DNA from: Streptomyces sp. 1222.5
GTDB lineage: Bacteria; Actinomycetota; Actinomycetes; Streptomycetales; Streptomycetaceae
DNA length: 64,000 nt
Direction of reading: 5' to 3'
NCBI RefSeq assembly: GCF_900105245.1
Contig: NZ_FNSZ01000001.1
Span: 1,798,001-1,862,000 of the forward strand
Below the pieces are notes generated by a model, which was not told the origin of the DNA, ran no database searches, and worked only from the letters and a program-made list of their open reading frames with translations. Shown here piece by piece: positions 44,297-52,517 of this stretch (its first letter is position 1; the number at the start of each line of letters is the position of its first letter). Position numbers and translations under genes: made by a program.

Positions 44297-44998
44297 TCAG
44301 TTGGGCTGTCCCAGCGGGCGTACGACCACGGTGTTGACGTCGACCCCGGCCGGCTGCCGGATCGCCCAGAGGACCGAGTCGGCGATCTGGTCGGCGGTGA
44401 GGAGATGCCCCGGCGGCAGGCTGCCCAGGCCGTCCCAGAACGGGGTCTCCACCCGGCCGGGGGCGACCAGGGTCACCCCGATCCCGAACTCGGTGACCTG
44501 CCGCCGGGTGTTCTCGGCGAGTCCGGTGACGGCCCACTTGGTGGCGCCGTAGATGTTGCCGGGTGTGTTCACGAACCCGGCGACGCTGCCCACCAGCACG
44601 ATCCGGCCGCGGGTCTCCTTCAGCGCGTCCACGGAGGCGCGGATGAGGAGGGCCGGACCGAGGACGTTGGTGAGCACCATCTCGGTCCAGCCGGCCGGGT
44701 CGCCGTCGGCGACGGAGTCGTGGGTGGCGACGCCGGCGTTCGCGACGACGGTGTCGAGCCGGCCGTACGCCTCCAGCGTGCGGCCGACCGCGCCCCGCAC
44801 GTCGTCGTACGCCGACGCGCTGCCGACGGCCGTCAGCAACCCGTCGGGGTTCCCCAGCTCCTCGGCGAAGGCCCGCAGCCGTTGCTCCCCGCGCCCGGTG
44901 ACGGTGACCCGGTACCCGGCGTCCAGCAACTGCCGCGCGACGGCGGCCCCGATACCGCTGCCTCCACCGGTGACGAGCGCGACCGGAGAGTCGTTCAT
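44297..44998 (-). CDS. Short-chain dehydrogenase/reductase
   Basis: ATG 44998 after GGGGGAAG gives 233 residues. Classical SDR motifs are VTGGGSGIG (cofactor), VVANAG, catalytic Ser in VLVGSVAG and YGATK (Tyr, Lys). It follows a textbook MerR-type promoter, so it is probably induced by an aldehyde, electrophile or drug sensed by a MerR protein encoded outside the window. Confidence 0.9.
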   Translation of the reverse strand: MNDSPVALVTGGGSGIGAAVARQLLDAGYRVTVTGRGEQRLRAFAEELGNPDGLLTAVGSASAYDDVRGAVGRTLEAYGRLDTVVANAGVATHDSVADGDPAGWTEMVLTNVLGPALLIRASVDALKETRGRIVLVGSVAGFVNTPGNIYGATKWAVTGLAENTRRQVTEFGIGVTLVAPGRVETPFWDGLGSLPPGHLLTADQIADSVLWAIRQPAGVDVNTVVVRPLGQPN

Positions 44999-45030
44999 GT
45001 CTTCCCCCTGTGTGTCGGTGAACTCCGCCC

Positions 45031-45061
45031 AGCCCACCACTTGAAGAGCACTCGAAGTCAA
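45031..45061 (-). promoter_or_regulatory. MerR-type promoter with 19-base spacer
   Basis: On the minus strand TTGACT (45061-45056) and TGGGCT (45036-45031) are 19 bases apart, the overlong spacing of MerR-activated promoters. The spacer is a dyad (45039-45058) with ACTT/AAGT ends and 14 of 20 symmetric positions. The predicted start is about 26 bases before the SDR ATG. Confidence 0.65.
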
Positions 45062-45563
45062 GTGCGGGTCGCGCGCGGCGCTACGGGACGTCGGCGCCGG
45101 CGGGCCCGGCCGCCTCCCGGCACGACATTGCCGGGGGCGGCACGGTGATGACGGCCACCGCCCCGCCCGGCTGGGCCCCGCACGAGCGCCTGGGGCGCCG
45201 GGCGGCCGGGGCACAGACGCCGGATGGGTCGGCCGTGCGCAGCACCGGCCCGCACACCGCGGAGGCCGGGTCGGGCCGGCACCTTCCGCCAAGCCCCTGG
45301 CCGGGCCGGGCCCGTCAGTGTGGGCAATGAGTGCCGTCGTGAGCCGGGCGGCCCGCGGCGTGCGACGGCATCGGCCGGGTGGCCAGGGCGGAGCTTCGTG
45401 CCGGGCCCGGCGGGCCGGAACCGCCGGGCGCAGCGGGAGCAGCACCGTGACCCGAGTGGCGGCCCCAGGCGGACAGGAGAGGACGCGCACCCCCTGCGTA
45501 CCGAACCAGCAGCACCGCCGGGCATGGCGCGAGAAGCGCCCCCGCCCGGCAGGGCAGGGGCGG
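45062..45563. other. Intergenic stretch without recognisable gene
   Basis: About 500 bases between the SDR promoter and a methyltransferase gene. Long frames exist on both strands but none has a ribosome site or recognisable domain. Confidence 0.4.
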
Positions 45564-46481
45564 TCAGAGGGGGCGTACTGCCGTGTGGACCGTGTAGGCG
45601 CTCAGGATGAAGGCGTCCGGCCTGTGGTGGACGCTCGCCGGGTCGGTCGGGTCGAGCAGGCGGTCCAGGGTGGCGAGGTCGTCGGCGTCGAGTCCGTCGC
45701 CGATGCCGTCGCGCAGCCGGGCCAGGTGCGAGGCGATGTAGGCGCGCGCCCGGTCGCCGAGCGGGGCCGGGAGGTCGAGCAGGAAGCTGCGGGTGCGGGC
45801 GTGCCGGAGCCCGGCGGCGGTCAGCAGGGCCGGCCAGTCCTCGACCTCCGCGACGGAGCCGGGCAGGTCGGCCCGCATCCGGGCGAACCACTCCTCCTCC
45901 AGCACGTCGATCCGCGCGGACAGCCCGGGGCGGCCGATGCCGATGTCCCGGGGCAGGAAGCGGCTGGGCAGGCCGCCTTCGAGGAGGGCCAGCGTGCCGC
46001 CGGGCGCCAGCCGCTCGGCGAACGCGGTGAGCCCGGCGCGCTGGTCGCCGAGGTGGTGCAGACTGCGGCTGGCCCACAGCAGGTCGGCCGGGTAGTTCAA
46101 CTCGCCCAGCACGCCCGGAAGTTCACCGGTCAGGGTGTCGAAACGGTCGGCGACGCCCTGCCGGGCGGCCCGGGCACGGGCTCGCTCCAGCAGCGGACCC
46201 GCACTGTCGACGGCGACGACGCGGGCGCCGGGGAACGCCTCGGCGAACAGGCACGAGACGACTCCGGGGCCACTGCCCGCGTCCACGACGAGCCCCGGCT
46301 CCGTCACCTCCTTGGCGAGCCAGGCCATGGCCCGCTCGTAGACGGGCGAGAACAGTTCCGCCTGCGTCTCCAGCAGGGAGCCCATCTCACCCCAGTCGAT
46401 GTCCGTGCCCGAGCCGTGCCCGTGGCCGTGCCGGTGGCCGTGGGCGGATCGGTGCTCGGTGTCGTGGTGGTCGTGCGCCAT
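45564..46481 (-). CDS. Class I SAM methyltransferase with His-rich N-terminus
   Basis: ATG 46481 gives 305 residues. The first 25 residues contain 9 histidines (MAHDHHDTEHRSAHGHRHGH), a likely metal-binding tail. The Rossmann methyltransferase core follows: VVDAGSGPGVV (motif I), VVAVDSAG (acidic ribose-binding residue) and PADLLWASRSLHHLGD. The C-terminal 150 residues are a helical cap. The substrate is unknown. A perfect inverted repeat lies 66 bases upstream. Confidence 0.75.
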   Translation of the reverse strand: MAHDHHDTEHRSAHGHRHGHGHGSGTDIDWGEMGSLLETQAELFSPVYERAMAWLAKEVTEPGLVVDAGSGPGVVSCLFAEAFPGARVVAVDSAGPLLERARARAARQGVADRFDTLTGELPGVLGELNYPADLLWASRSLHHLGDQRAGLTAFAERLAPGGTLALLEGGLPSRFLPRDIGIGRPGLSARIDVLEEEWFARMRADLPGSVAEVEDWPALLTAAGLRHARTRSFLLDLPAPLGDRARAYIASHLARLRDGIGDGLDADDLATLDRLLDPTDPASVHHRPDAFILSAYTVHTAVRPL

Positions 46482-46546
46482 GTGGGCCAGCCTCTCGTCC
46501 GGGTGCCGCCAGCGTGCGACGGCACACCGGCCGGGGGCCAGTCCCC

Positions 46547-46561
46547 TTGCCGATACGGCAA
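46547..46561. promoter_or_regulatory. Perfect inverted repeat upstream of the His-rich methyltransferase
   Basis: TTGCCG and CGGCAA flank ATA (46547-46561). The size and A/T centre suit an ArsR/SmtB-type or other small dimeric repressor, but no such gene is adjacent. Confidence 0.4.
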
Positions 46562-46568
46562 ATCCCGC

Positions 46569-47318
46569 TCACCCCTCTACCGGTTTCCGGAAGGCGCGCA
46601 GGTGGAACACCGGGTCGGGGCGGGGAAGGTCCTGGTCCGGCAGCCGGGCCAGGCGGGCGGCGAACTCCTCGGTGCGCGGCTCGCCCGGCGGGAGCATGGT
46701 GAACCAGCCGCGGCGCAGGTCGGCGATGGTGGCGCGGGGGCTGCGGCCCTGGCCGGCCCCGGGGAACGAGCCGCGGCCCGCGGGCCGGAGTCCGTGCCGG
46801 CCCGCGTGCGCGGTGACCGGGCCGGCCGCGTCCGCGGCGGGGCGGCGCGGACGCCCGACGAGGACGGCGTCGATGTCGCTGCCGACGTCGTGCGCCGCGG
46901 CCTTGTCGACGGTGGTGACGTAGGTCCCGCCGGGCCGCAGCACCCGGGCGCACTCGGCGACGACGGCTCGCACGCCGTCGGGGTCGTCCAGCAGGTGCAG
47001 CAGCCACACGGTGGTGACCGCGTCGACGCTGCCGGTGCGGAAGGGCAGTCGGCGGCTGTCGGCCCGGACGACCGCGCCGGGCAGCCGGGCCGAGGACGTA
47101 CGGACCATGGCGGGGGTGAGGTCGGCTCCCGTCACCCGCAGCCCGGGGCGGGCGGCGGCGAGCCGCCGGGTGACGATCCCGGTGCCGCAGGCGACGTCCA
47201 GGAGCCGGCCCGGGGCGTCGGGTATCAGGCCGAGCAGGGCATGGGCGGCCGCGGCGGCTCTGGCCTCGCCGCCGCGGGAGCTGTCGTAGTGCCGGGCTTC
47301 CTCGTCGTAGTCGAGCAC
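46569..47318 (-). CDS. Class I SAM methyltransferase (UbiE/Methyltransf_11-like)
   Basis: GTG 47318 gives 249 residues, 5 bases after the pterin dehydratase stop, so the two form a small operon. Motif I LLDVACGTGIV, motif II GADLTPAM and the post-motif PFRTGSVDAVTTVWLLHLL are typical of small-molecule methyltransferases. The substrate is unknown. Confidence 0.85.
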   Translation of the reverse strand: MLDYDEEARHYDSSRGGEARAAAAAHALLGLIPDAPGRLLDVACGTGIVTRRLAAARPGLRVTGADLTPAMVRTSSARLPGAVVRADSRRLPFRTGSVDAVTTVWLLHLLDDPDGVRAVVAECARVLRPGGTYVTTVDKAAAHDVGSDIDAVLVGRPRRPAADAAGPVTAHAGRHGLRPAGRGSFPGAGQGRSPRATIADLRRGWFTMLPPGEPRTEEFAARLARLPDQDLPRPDPVFHLRAFRKPVEG

Positions 47319-47323
47319 GCCCC

Positions 47324-47629
47324 TCAGTGTGCGCCGTGGGCCGGGGCGATGTCCTCCACCCTGCGGGCGAGGACGAAGTCCTTCTCGGTGACGGCGCCGC
47401 CCGCACTGTGGGTGTTCACGCTGAGGGAGACGGTGTTGTAGCCGAGGGTGAGGTCGGAGTGGTGGTCCAGCTCGTCCTGGATGCCGGCGACGTGCATCAC
47501 CAGTGCGGCAGCCGCGAAGTGGGAACCGAGGCGGTAGGAGCGGGTGAGCCGGTCACCGTCGGCCGACCAGCCGGGCAACTCGGCCAGCCGGTCCTCGATC
47601 TCCTTCTGCGACAGCGGTTCGACGGCCAC
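47324..47629 (-). CDS. Pterin-4a-carbinolamine dehydratase (PCD/DCoH family)
   Basis: The 101-residue protein has the family size and the active-site signature HHSDLTLGYNTVSLSV (paired His and a later Asn/Thr-His). GTG 47629 follows GGAG. PCD regenerates tetrahydropterin cofactors after aromatic amino acid hydroxylation. The methyltransferase gene follows immediately. Confidence 0.93.
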   Translation of the reverse strand: MAVEPLSQKEIEDRLAELPGWSADGDRLTRSYRLGSHFAAAALVMHVAGIQDELDHHSDLTLGYNTVSLSVNTHSAGGAVTEKDFVLARRVEDIAPAHGAH

Positions 47630-47784
47630 GGCGGGGGCTCCCTTCGGGGTGGGGGGTGTCCCTTTCGGGGGAAGGCGGGTACGTCTTCAGCCTGCCACGT
47701 CAGGGGCGTCCCCACTCGGCCGACGCGGCGGCCCCGGCCGCCGCTGCTCCGCCGGCCGGGTGCGCCTCGACTAGGGTCGTCGGT

Positions 47785-48618
47785 ATGACCACTGTCGCGT
47801 CCGCTCCTCCCGCATCCGGGTCCGCCGCCGTCACCGACAAGGGTGTCGGCCCGCTGCTGCGCGCCTGGCGGGAGCGGCGCCGGATCTCCCAGCTGGAACT
47901 GGCGCTGCGGGCCGACTCCTCCGCCCGGCACATCAGCTTCGTCGAGACCGGCCGGTCCCGGCCGAGCGAGGAGATGGTGCTGCGGCTCGCCGAGCACCTG
48001 GAGGTGCCGGTGCGTGAGCGCAACTCTCTTCTCCTGGCGGCCGGTTACGCCCCGCGTTTCCCCGAGACCCCGCTGGACGACCCGGCGCTGGACGCGCTGC
48101 GCGACGGTATGGAACGCCTCATCGTGGGCTACGAGCCCTACCCCGCCCTGGTGGTGGACGCCGGGTACACCGTCGTCGCCGCGAACCGGGGCATCGCGAT
48201 GCTGCTGGAGGGCGTACCGGAGGAGCTGATGGCACCGGCGCCGAACGCGATGCGCCTGACCCTGCATCCCGACGGGCTGGCGCCTCGCATCCGGAACCTG
48301 CGGGAGTGGCGCGGGCACCTGCTGGCGCAGATGGAGCGGGAGATCGCCCTCCAGCGCTCCGAGCGGCTGCGCGCCCTGTACGAGGAGGTGTCGGCCTACC
48401 CGGTGCCCGAGGACGCGCACGACGGCGAACCGACCGAACCCGTCCCCTACTTCGCGCTGCCGCTGCGGATCGAGCACGACGGCCGGATCCTGTCCTTCGT
48501 GTCGTCGATCTCCACCTTCAACACCCCGATGGACGTCACGGTCGCCGAGCTCGCCATCGAGACGTTCCTGCCGGCGGACCCGGCGACCACCAAGTACCTG
48601 CACTCGCTGGCGGGTTGA
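47785..48618 (+). CDS. XRE-family regulator with MmyB-like ligand domain
   Basis: ATG 47785 gives 277 residues. The HTH (about 25-80, RISQLELALRADSSARHIS) is followed by an MmyB-like PAS-type domain (about 105-265), with YPALVVDAGYTVVAANRG as its start and the fatty-acid-pocket pattern seen in MmyB. Such proteins are common in Streptomyces; roles are mostly unknown, and one MmyB-type regulator controls methylenomycin. It is divergent from the pterin dehydratase gene. Confidence 0.88.
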   Translation: MTTVASAPPASGSAAVTDKGVGPLLRAWRERRRISQLELALRADSSARHISFVETGRSRPSEEMVLRLAEHLEVPVRERNSLLLAAGYAPRFPETPLDDPALDALRDGMERLIVGYEPYPALVVDAGYTVVAANRGIAMLLEGVPEELMAPAPNAMRLTLHPDGLAPRIRNLREWRGHLLAQMEREIALQRSERLRALYEEVSAYPVPEDAHDGEPTEPVPYFALPLRIEHDGRILSFVSSISTFNTPMDVTVAELAIETFLPADPATTKYLHSLAG

Positions 48619-48716
48619 GGAAGGAGACCGGAACCGGGTCCTCTCGACCGCGTGTGCGAGACGGCGTCCCGTGGCAGACTGCCCGCGTACTTCCGGCGCG
48701 TAGGGGAGGGCGTGGC

Positions 48717-49580
48717 GTGAGTGAGCGGCGTGCCGCGCCCACCGTGGGTCAGGTGGTGCTCGGGAAGCGGTTGCAGGAGCTGCGTGAGGCGTCCGGGCTG
48801 AGCCGCGAGGAGGCCGCCCGGGTGCTGCGGGTGGCGTCGGCCACGGTGCGGCGCATGGAGATGGCCGAGGTCGCTCTCAAGATCCCCTACGTACAGGTGC
48901 TGCTGGACACGTACGGGGTGGCCGAGGACGAGGCCGCCGCGTTCGTGGGGCTGGCCGAGGACGCGAACCAGCCGGGCTGGTGGCAGCGGTTCCACGACGT
49001 GCTGCCGGACTGGTTCAGTCTGTACGTCAGTCTGGAGGGCGCGGCCCGGGTCATCCGCTCCTACGAGCCCCACTTCGTGCCGGGGCTGCTCCAGACGGAG
49101 GCGTACGCGCGTGAGGTGATGGAGGCCGGGACGATCGGGCAGACCGTGCCGGAGACGATAGAGCGGCACGTGTCGCTGCGCATGGAACGTCAGACGCTGC
49201 TGGAGCGGGACGATCCGCCCCACCTGTGGGTGATCATGGACGAGACGGTGCTGCGGCGCCCGGTCAGCGTGCGGCCCGAGGTGATGCGCGGCCAGCTGGA
49301 CCGGCTGCTGGAGTACGCGGAGCGCGACCGGGTCACGCTGCAGCTCGCCGAGTTCGCTTCGGGCCCGCATCCGGGAACGTACGCCCCGTTCACGCTGTTC
49401 CGGTTCGCCGAGCCGGAGCTGCCGGACATGGTCTTCACCGAGTACCTGACGGGCGCGCTCTACCTGGACTCGCGCCGGGAGGTCGCCGCGCATCTGGAGG
49501 TGCTGGACCACATGACGGCCCGGGCGGCCTCGGCGCAGCGCACCAGGAAGCTGCTGCAGGAGTGCCGCGAGAAACTGTGA
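48717..49580 (+). CDS. XRE-family regulator with DUF5753
   Basis: GTG 48717 after GGGGAGGG gives 287 residues. An HTH (LSREEAARVLRVASATVRRM) is followed by the DUF5753 domain (about 95-285) with the landmarks YEPHFVPGLLQTEAYAR, WVIMDETVLRRPV and FRFAEPELPDMVFTEYL. These abundant Streptomyces regulators usually pair with a small DUF397 gene downstream; none is present here. Confidence 0.9.
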   Translation: MSERRAAPTVGQVVLGKRLQELREASGLSREEAARVLRVASATVRRMEMAEVALKIPYVQVLLDTYGVAEDEAAAFVGLAEDANQPGWWQRFHDVLPDWFSLYVSLEGAARVIRSYEPHFVPGLLQTEAYAREVMEAGTIGQTVPETIERHVSLRMERQTLLERDDPPHLWVIMDETVLRRPVSVRPEVMRGQLDRLLEYAERDRVTLQLAEFASGPHPGTYAPFTLFRFAEPELPDMVFTEYLTGALYLDSRREVAAHLEVLDHMTARAASAQRTRKLLQECREKL

Positions 49581-49701
49581 GACCACTCCCCCGCCCGAAC
49601 GTCCGTCCCCGGTGACCCGATGACCCGTACGGGTCTGTGAACAGGTGCGCCCCGGTGCCCGCCCCTAGGTTCGAACCACAGGGCGAGGCCGAGGAGCGCA
49701 C

Positions 49702-50228
49702 GTGACCGACACGCACATACCGCCCAGGGAGCCCGGCGCGGCCCTGCTGGCGGCCGGGCGGTTCCTCCGGCCCGGCACACCCGCGGCCGACCTGCACAGT
49801 GTCACGCTGACCCGGTGGCCGGGAGGGGGACGCGTTCTACCGGGACCGGTGGAGCCACGACAAGGTCATGCACTCCACGCACGGGGTGAACTCCGGTGGT
49901 GGACGCGCTGTCCGGGTCCGGGCACGACGCGAAGGACGCCGGCAATCTGGTCGGCGCCATCGGCACCCTGCGCATTCCGCTGGAGTACCTGGCGGAGATG
50001 TTCACCGCGGGCGACACCGGGCCGGTACGGGCGCTCGGCGACGCCCGCCGGCTGGAGGAGTCGGCCCTGCCCGAGGGGTGCAGCCTCGAGTACGAGGGCG
50101 GTCCCGCCATGGGCGGCGACGGCCCGTTCGGGCAGGACTCCGGGCGCAGGAACCTGCCGCTGGTGTCCGTGGAGAACTTCCATCTGCTGCGCAGACGGCA
50201 GACGTCCGACGACGCGAAGGAGGCGTGA
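49702..50228 (+). pseudogene. Decayed nitrate reductase narG-narH remnant
   Basis: GTG 49702 begins a NarG N-terminus (LLAAGRFLRPGTPAADL). Near 49823 the frame shifts: the next NarG segment (EGDAFYRDRWSHDKVMHSTH, then GVN) is read in another frame and stops at about 49890. The following frame (49896-50228) is a NarH C-terminus (TLRIPLEYLAEMFTAGDTGP) that itself skips from the VRAL region to RRLEESALPEGCSLEYEGG. About 1150 NarG residues, the molybdenum and Fe-S sites, and most of NarH are gone. Two deletions and a frameshift make this non-functional. narJ and narI follow and look intact. Confidence 0.8.
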
Positions 50229-50722
50229 TGCCCGCGGACACGGTGCTGTACCAGGCGGCGGCCCTCTGCCTGACCTACCCGGACGACGACTTCGTGGCCC
50301 GGCTGCCGCTGCTGCGTGAAGCCGCCCCACAGCTGCGGGAGTTCACCGACCACGCGGCCGTCACCCCGCTGCCCGAGCTGGAGGCGCACTACGAGCAGGT
50401 CTTCGACCTGCACAACCGGCACAGTCTGTACCTCAGCTGGTGGCACGACGGCGACACCCGGCGGCGCGGGATGTCCCTGGTGCGCTTCAAGGACGTCTAC
50501 CGCCGGCACGGGCTGGAGTTCACCGGCGAGGAGCTGCCGGACTTCCTGCCGGCGGTGCTGGAGTTCACGGCGCGCACCGGCGAGACCGGGCTGCTGACCG
50601 GACACCGGGACGGTCTGGAGCGCTTGCGCGCCCGGCTCAGCGATCACGGCACGCCGTACGCCAGTGTGCTGGACGCGGTGTGCGCCGCCTTGCCGGCCGC
50701 ACGGACCGGCGTGCGCCCATGA
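50228..50722 (+). CDS. narJ: Nitrate reductase chaperone NarJ-like
   Basis: ATG 50228 overlaps the narH remnant stop (TGATG). The 164-residue product is short for NarJ but has its core: YQAAALCLTYPDDDF, LPELEAHYEQVFDLHNRHSL and YLSWWHDGDTRRRG. NarJ inserts the molybdenum cofactor into NarG. As NarG here is a remnant, the gene has lost its local client and could only serve another nar operon in the genome. Confidence 0.88.
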   Translation: MPADTVLYQAAALCLTYPDDDFVARLPLLREAAPQLREFTDHAAVTPLPELEAHYEQVFDLHNRHSLYLSWWHDGDTRRRGMSLVRFKDVYRRHGLEFTGEELPDFLPAVLEFTARTGETGLLTGHRDGLERLRARLSDHGTPYASVLDAVCAALPAARTGVRP

Positions 50723-51441
50723 CCACCCCGCTGTGGGGCGCCCTGCCGTACAGCGCCTTCGCGCTGCTGGTCGCCGGTCTCGTCTGGCGTTACCGCTACG
50801 ACAAGTACGGCTGGACGGCCCGCTCGTCGCGGGTGTACGAGTCGCGGCTGCTGAACATCGCCTCGCCGGTCTTCCACTACGGCGTCCTGTTCGTGCCCGC
50901 CGGGCATCTGGTGGGCCTGTTCGTGCCCTCGTCGTGGACCGCGGCGGTCGGTGCGGACGAGCACGTCCACCACCTGTTCTCGCTGTACGGCGGTACGGCG
51001 GCCGGGGCGCTGACGGTCGTCGGGATCCTGCTGCTCGTCTACCGCCGGCGCACCAAGGCCCCGGTGTTCCGGGCGACCACGGCCGACGACAAGGCCATGG
51101 ACGTCCCGCTGGTCGGGGCCGTGGTGCTCGGCATGGTGGCCAAGCTGTCGCACTCGGCCGGTGACGGCTACGACTACCGGCGGACGATCGGCCCCTGGGC
51201 GCGGAGTCTCTTCACGCTCCAGCCGCAGACGGGGCTGATGGCCGGTGTGCCGGTCCTCCACCAGGTGCACGCGGTGGTCGGCATGGTGCTGATCGCGTTC
51301 GTGCCGTACAGCCGTCCGGTGCACAGGTCCAGCGCGCCGGTGCAGTACCTGTTCCGGCCGTACGTGGTCTACCGGGCTTGGGACCCGCGGCAGTTGGGGC
51401 CGCGTCCGGAACGGCGGGGCTGCAAGCGGCTCGGCGGTTAG
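50719..51441 (+). CDS. narI: Nitrate reductase gamma subunit NarI (cytochrome b)
   Basis: ATG 50719 overlaps narJ in ATGA; 240 residues with five TM helices. Haem-ligand histidines are visible in SPVFHYGVLF, VPAGHLVG, AKLSHSAGDG and VLHQVHAVVGM. NarI takes electrons from menaquinol to NarH. It appears intact although narGH is destroyed. Confidence 0.88.
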   Translation: MTTPLWGALPYSAFALLVAGLVWRYRYDKYGWTARSSRVYESRLLNIASPVFHYGVLFVPAGHLVGLFVPSSWTAAVGADEHVHHLFSLYGGTAAGALTVVGILLLVYRRRTKAPVFRATTADDKAMDVPLVGAVVLGMVAKLSHSAGDGYDYRRTIGPWARSLFTLQPQTGLMAGVPVLHQVHAVVGMVLIAFVPYSRPVHRSSAPVQYLFRPYVVYRAWDPRQLGPRPERRGCKRLGG

Positions 51442-51489
51442 GGCCCCTCTCCGGGCGGCCGGTACGGCAGACGAGTCAGGAGGCGGCGT

Positions 51490-52374
51490 ATGCGAGTGGC
51501 TCTGCACGCCCTCGGCATCGGGCACGGCGCCCGTCCGGAGGTCGTCCGGGCGGTCGCGCGGGCGGCGGAGGCGCACGGGTTCGCCCGGCTCTGGGCGGGT
51601 GAGCACGTGGTGCTGGTCGACGCGCCGGCCTCGCGGTACCCCTACTCCGACGACGGACGTATCGCCGTCCCGTCCGACGCCGACTGGCTCGACCCGCTGC
51701 TCACGCTGAGCTTCGCGGCGGCGGTGACCGAACGGATCGGGCTCGCCACGGGGGTGCTGCTGCTCCCGGAGCACCAGCCCGTCGTGGTGGCGAAGCAGGC
51801 GGCGACGCTGGACGTGCTGTCCGCCGGGCGGCTCACCCTGGGGATCGGCATCGGCTGGTCGGCCGACGAGTTCGCCGCGCTCGGCGTCCCGTTCGCGGGG
51901 CGGGGCCGGCGGACGGAGGAGTACCTCGCCGCGATGCGCACCGTGTGGCGGGATGACGTGGCCACCTTCGAGGGGGAGTTCACCCGCTTCCGGGACATCA
52001 GGGTCAACCCGAAACCGGTGCGGGAGCGGCGGGTTCCCGTGGTGATGGGCGGCAACGGCGACGCGGCGCTGCGCCGGGCCGTGACGCTCGCGGACGGCTG
52101 GTACGGCTTCAACCTCTCCACGGCGCAGGCCCTGGAGCGGGTGTCCGTGCTGGCCGGGCACTGCGTGGAGCAGCGGCGTCCGATGGCCGCACTGACCGTG
52201 GCGGTCGCCCTGACCGATGCCACTCCCGCCGTACTGCCCGAGCTGGCCCGGGCCGGTGTCACCGAGGTGGTGGTCGTCGGCGCGCCGCCCGAGGCACCTG
52301 ACGAGGCGGCACGCTGGGTAGGCGGAATCGCCGGACCATGGTTGAACGGTGGGCATTCCATAAAAGCCACTTGA
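51490..52374 (+). CDS. LLM-class (luciferase-fold) F420-dependent oxidoreductase
   Basis: ATG 51490 after AGGAGG gives 294 residues. The TIM-barrel LLM family is shown by FARLWAGEHVVLV, LLLPEHQPVVVAKQAATLD, RLTLGIGIGWSADEF and VPVVMGGNG. Its length and motifs fit actinobacterial F420-dependent oxidoreductases rather than true LuxA. It lies 143 bases upstream of a LuxE/LuxC-type cluster on the same strand, which may or may not be meaningful. Confidence 0.88.
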   Translation: MRVALHALGIGHGARPEVVRAVARAAEAHGFARLWAGEHVVLVDAPASRYPYSDDGRIAVPSDADWLDPLLTLSFAAAVTERIGLATGVLLLPEHQPVVVAKQAATLDVLSAGRLTLGIGIGWSADEFAALGVPFAGRGRRTEEYLAAMRTVWRDDVATFEGEFTRFRDIRVNPKPVRERRVPVVMGGNGDAALRRAVTLADGWYGFNLSTAQALERVSVLAGHCVEQRRPMAALTVAVALTDATPAVLPELARAGVTEVVVVGAPPEAPDEAARWVGGIAGPWLNGGHSIKAT

Positions 52375-52435
52375 GGGGTATTCAACGATTGCTTATGACC
52401 GTCGCCGCCTGACGGGATTCCGAAGTGCCACTGCT

Positions 52436-52460
52436 CACATGCACAGTTGGAGTGCAAGTG
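52436..52460. promoter_or_regulatory. Inverted repeat upstream of the carboxylate-reductase cluster
   Basis: CACATGCAC (52436-52444) and GTGCAAGTG (52452-52460) are complementary at 8 of 9 positions across a 7-base spacer. The region is noticeably less GC-rich than its surroundings and is the only intergenic space before the five coupled genes. Confidence 0.45.
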
Positions 52461-52517
52461 CGTTCCGGATTCTGAGATATCCTTCTGGTCCGGCACCCCA
52501 TTTCCGCGGGTGAACCG

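Noticed and set aside
45318..47441. 707-codon plus frame over two methyltransferases
   Set aside because: Antisense to two recognisable methyltransferase genes; low-complexity Gly/Ala/Arg product without domains.
51490..52374. True bacterial luciferase (LuxA/LuxB)
   Set aside because: Single LLM gene with the length and motifs of F420-dependent oxidoreductases; no second subunit gene.
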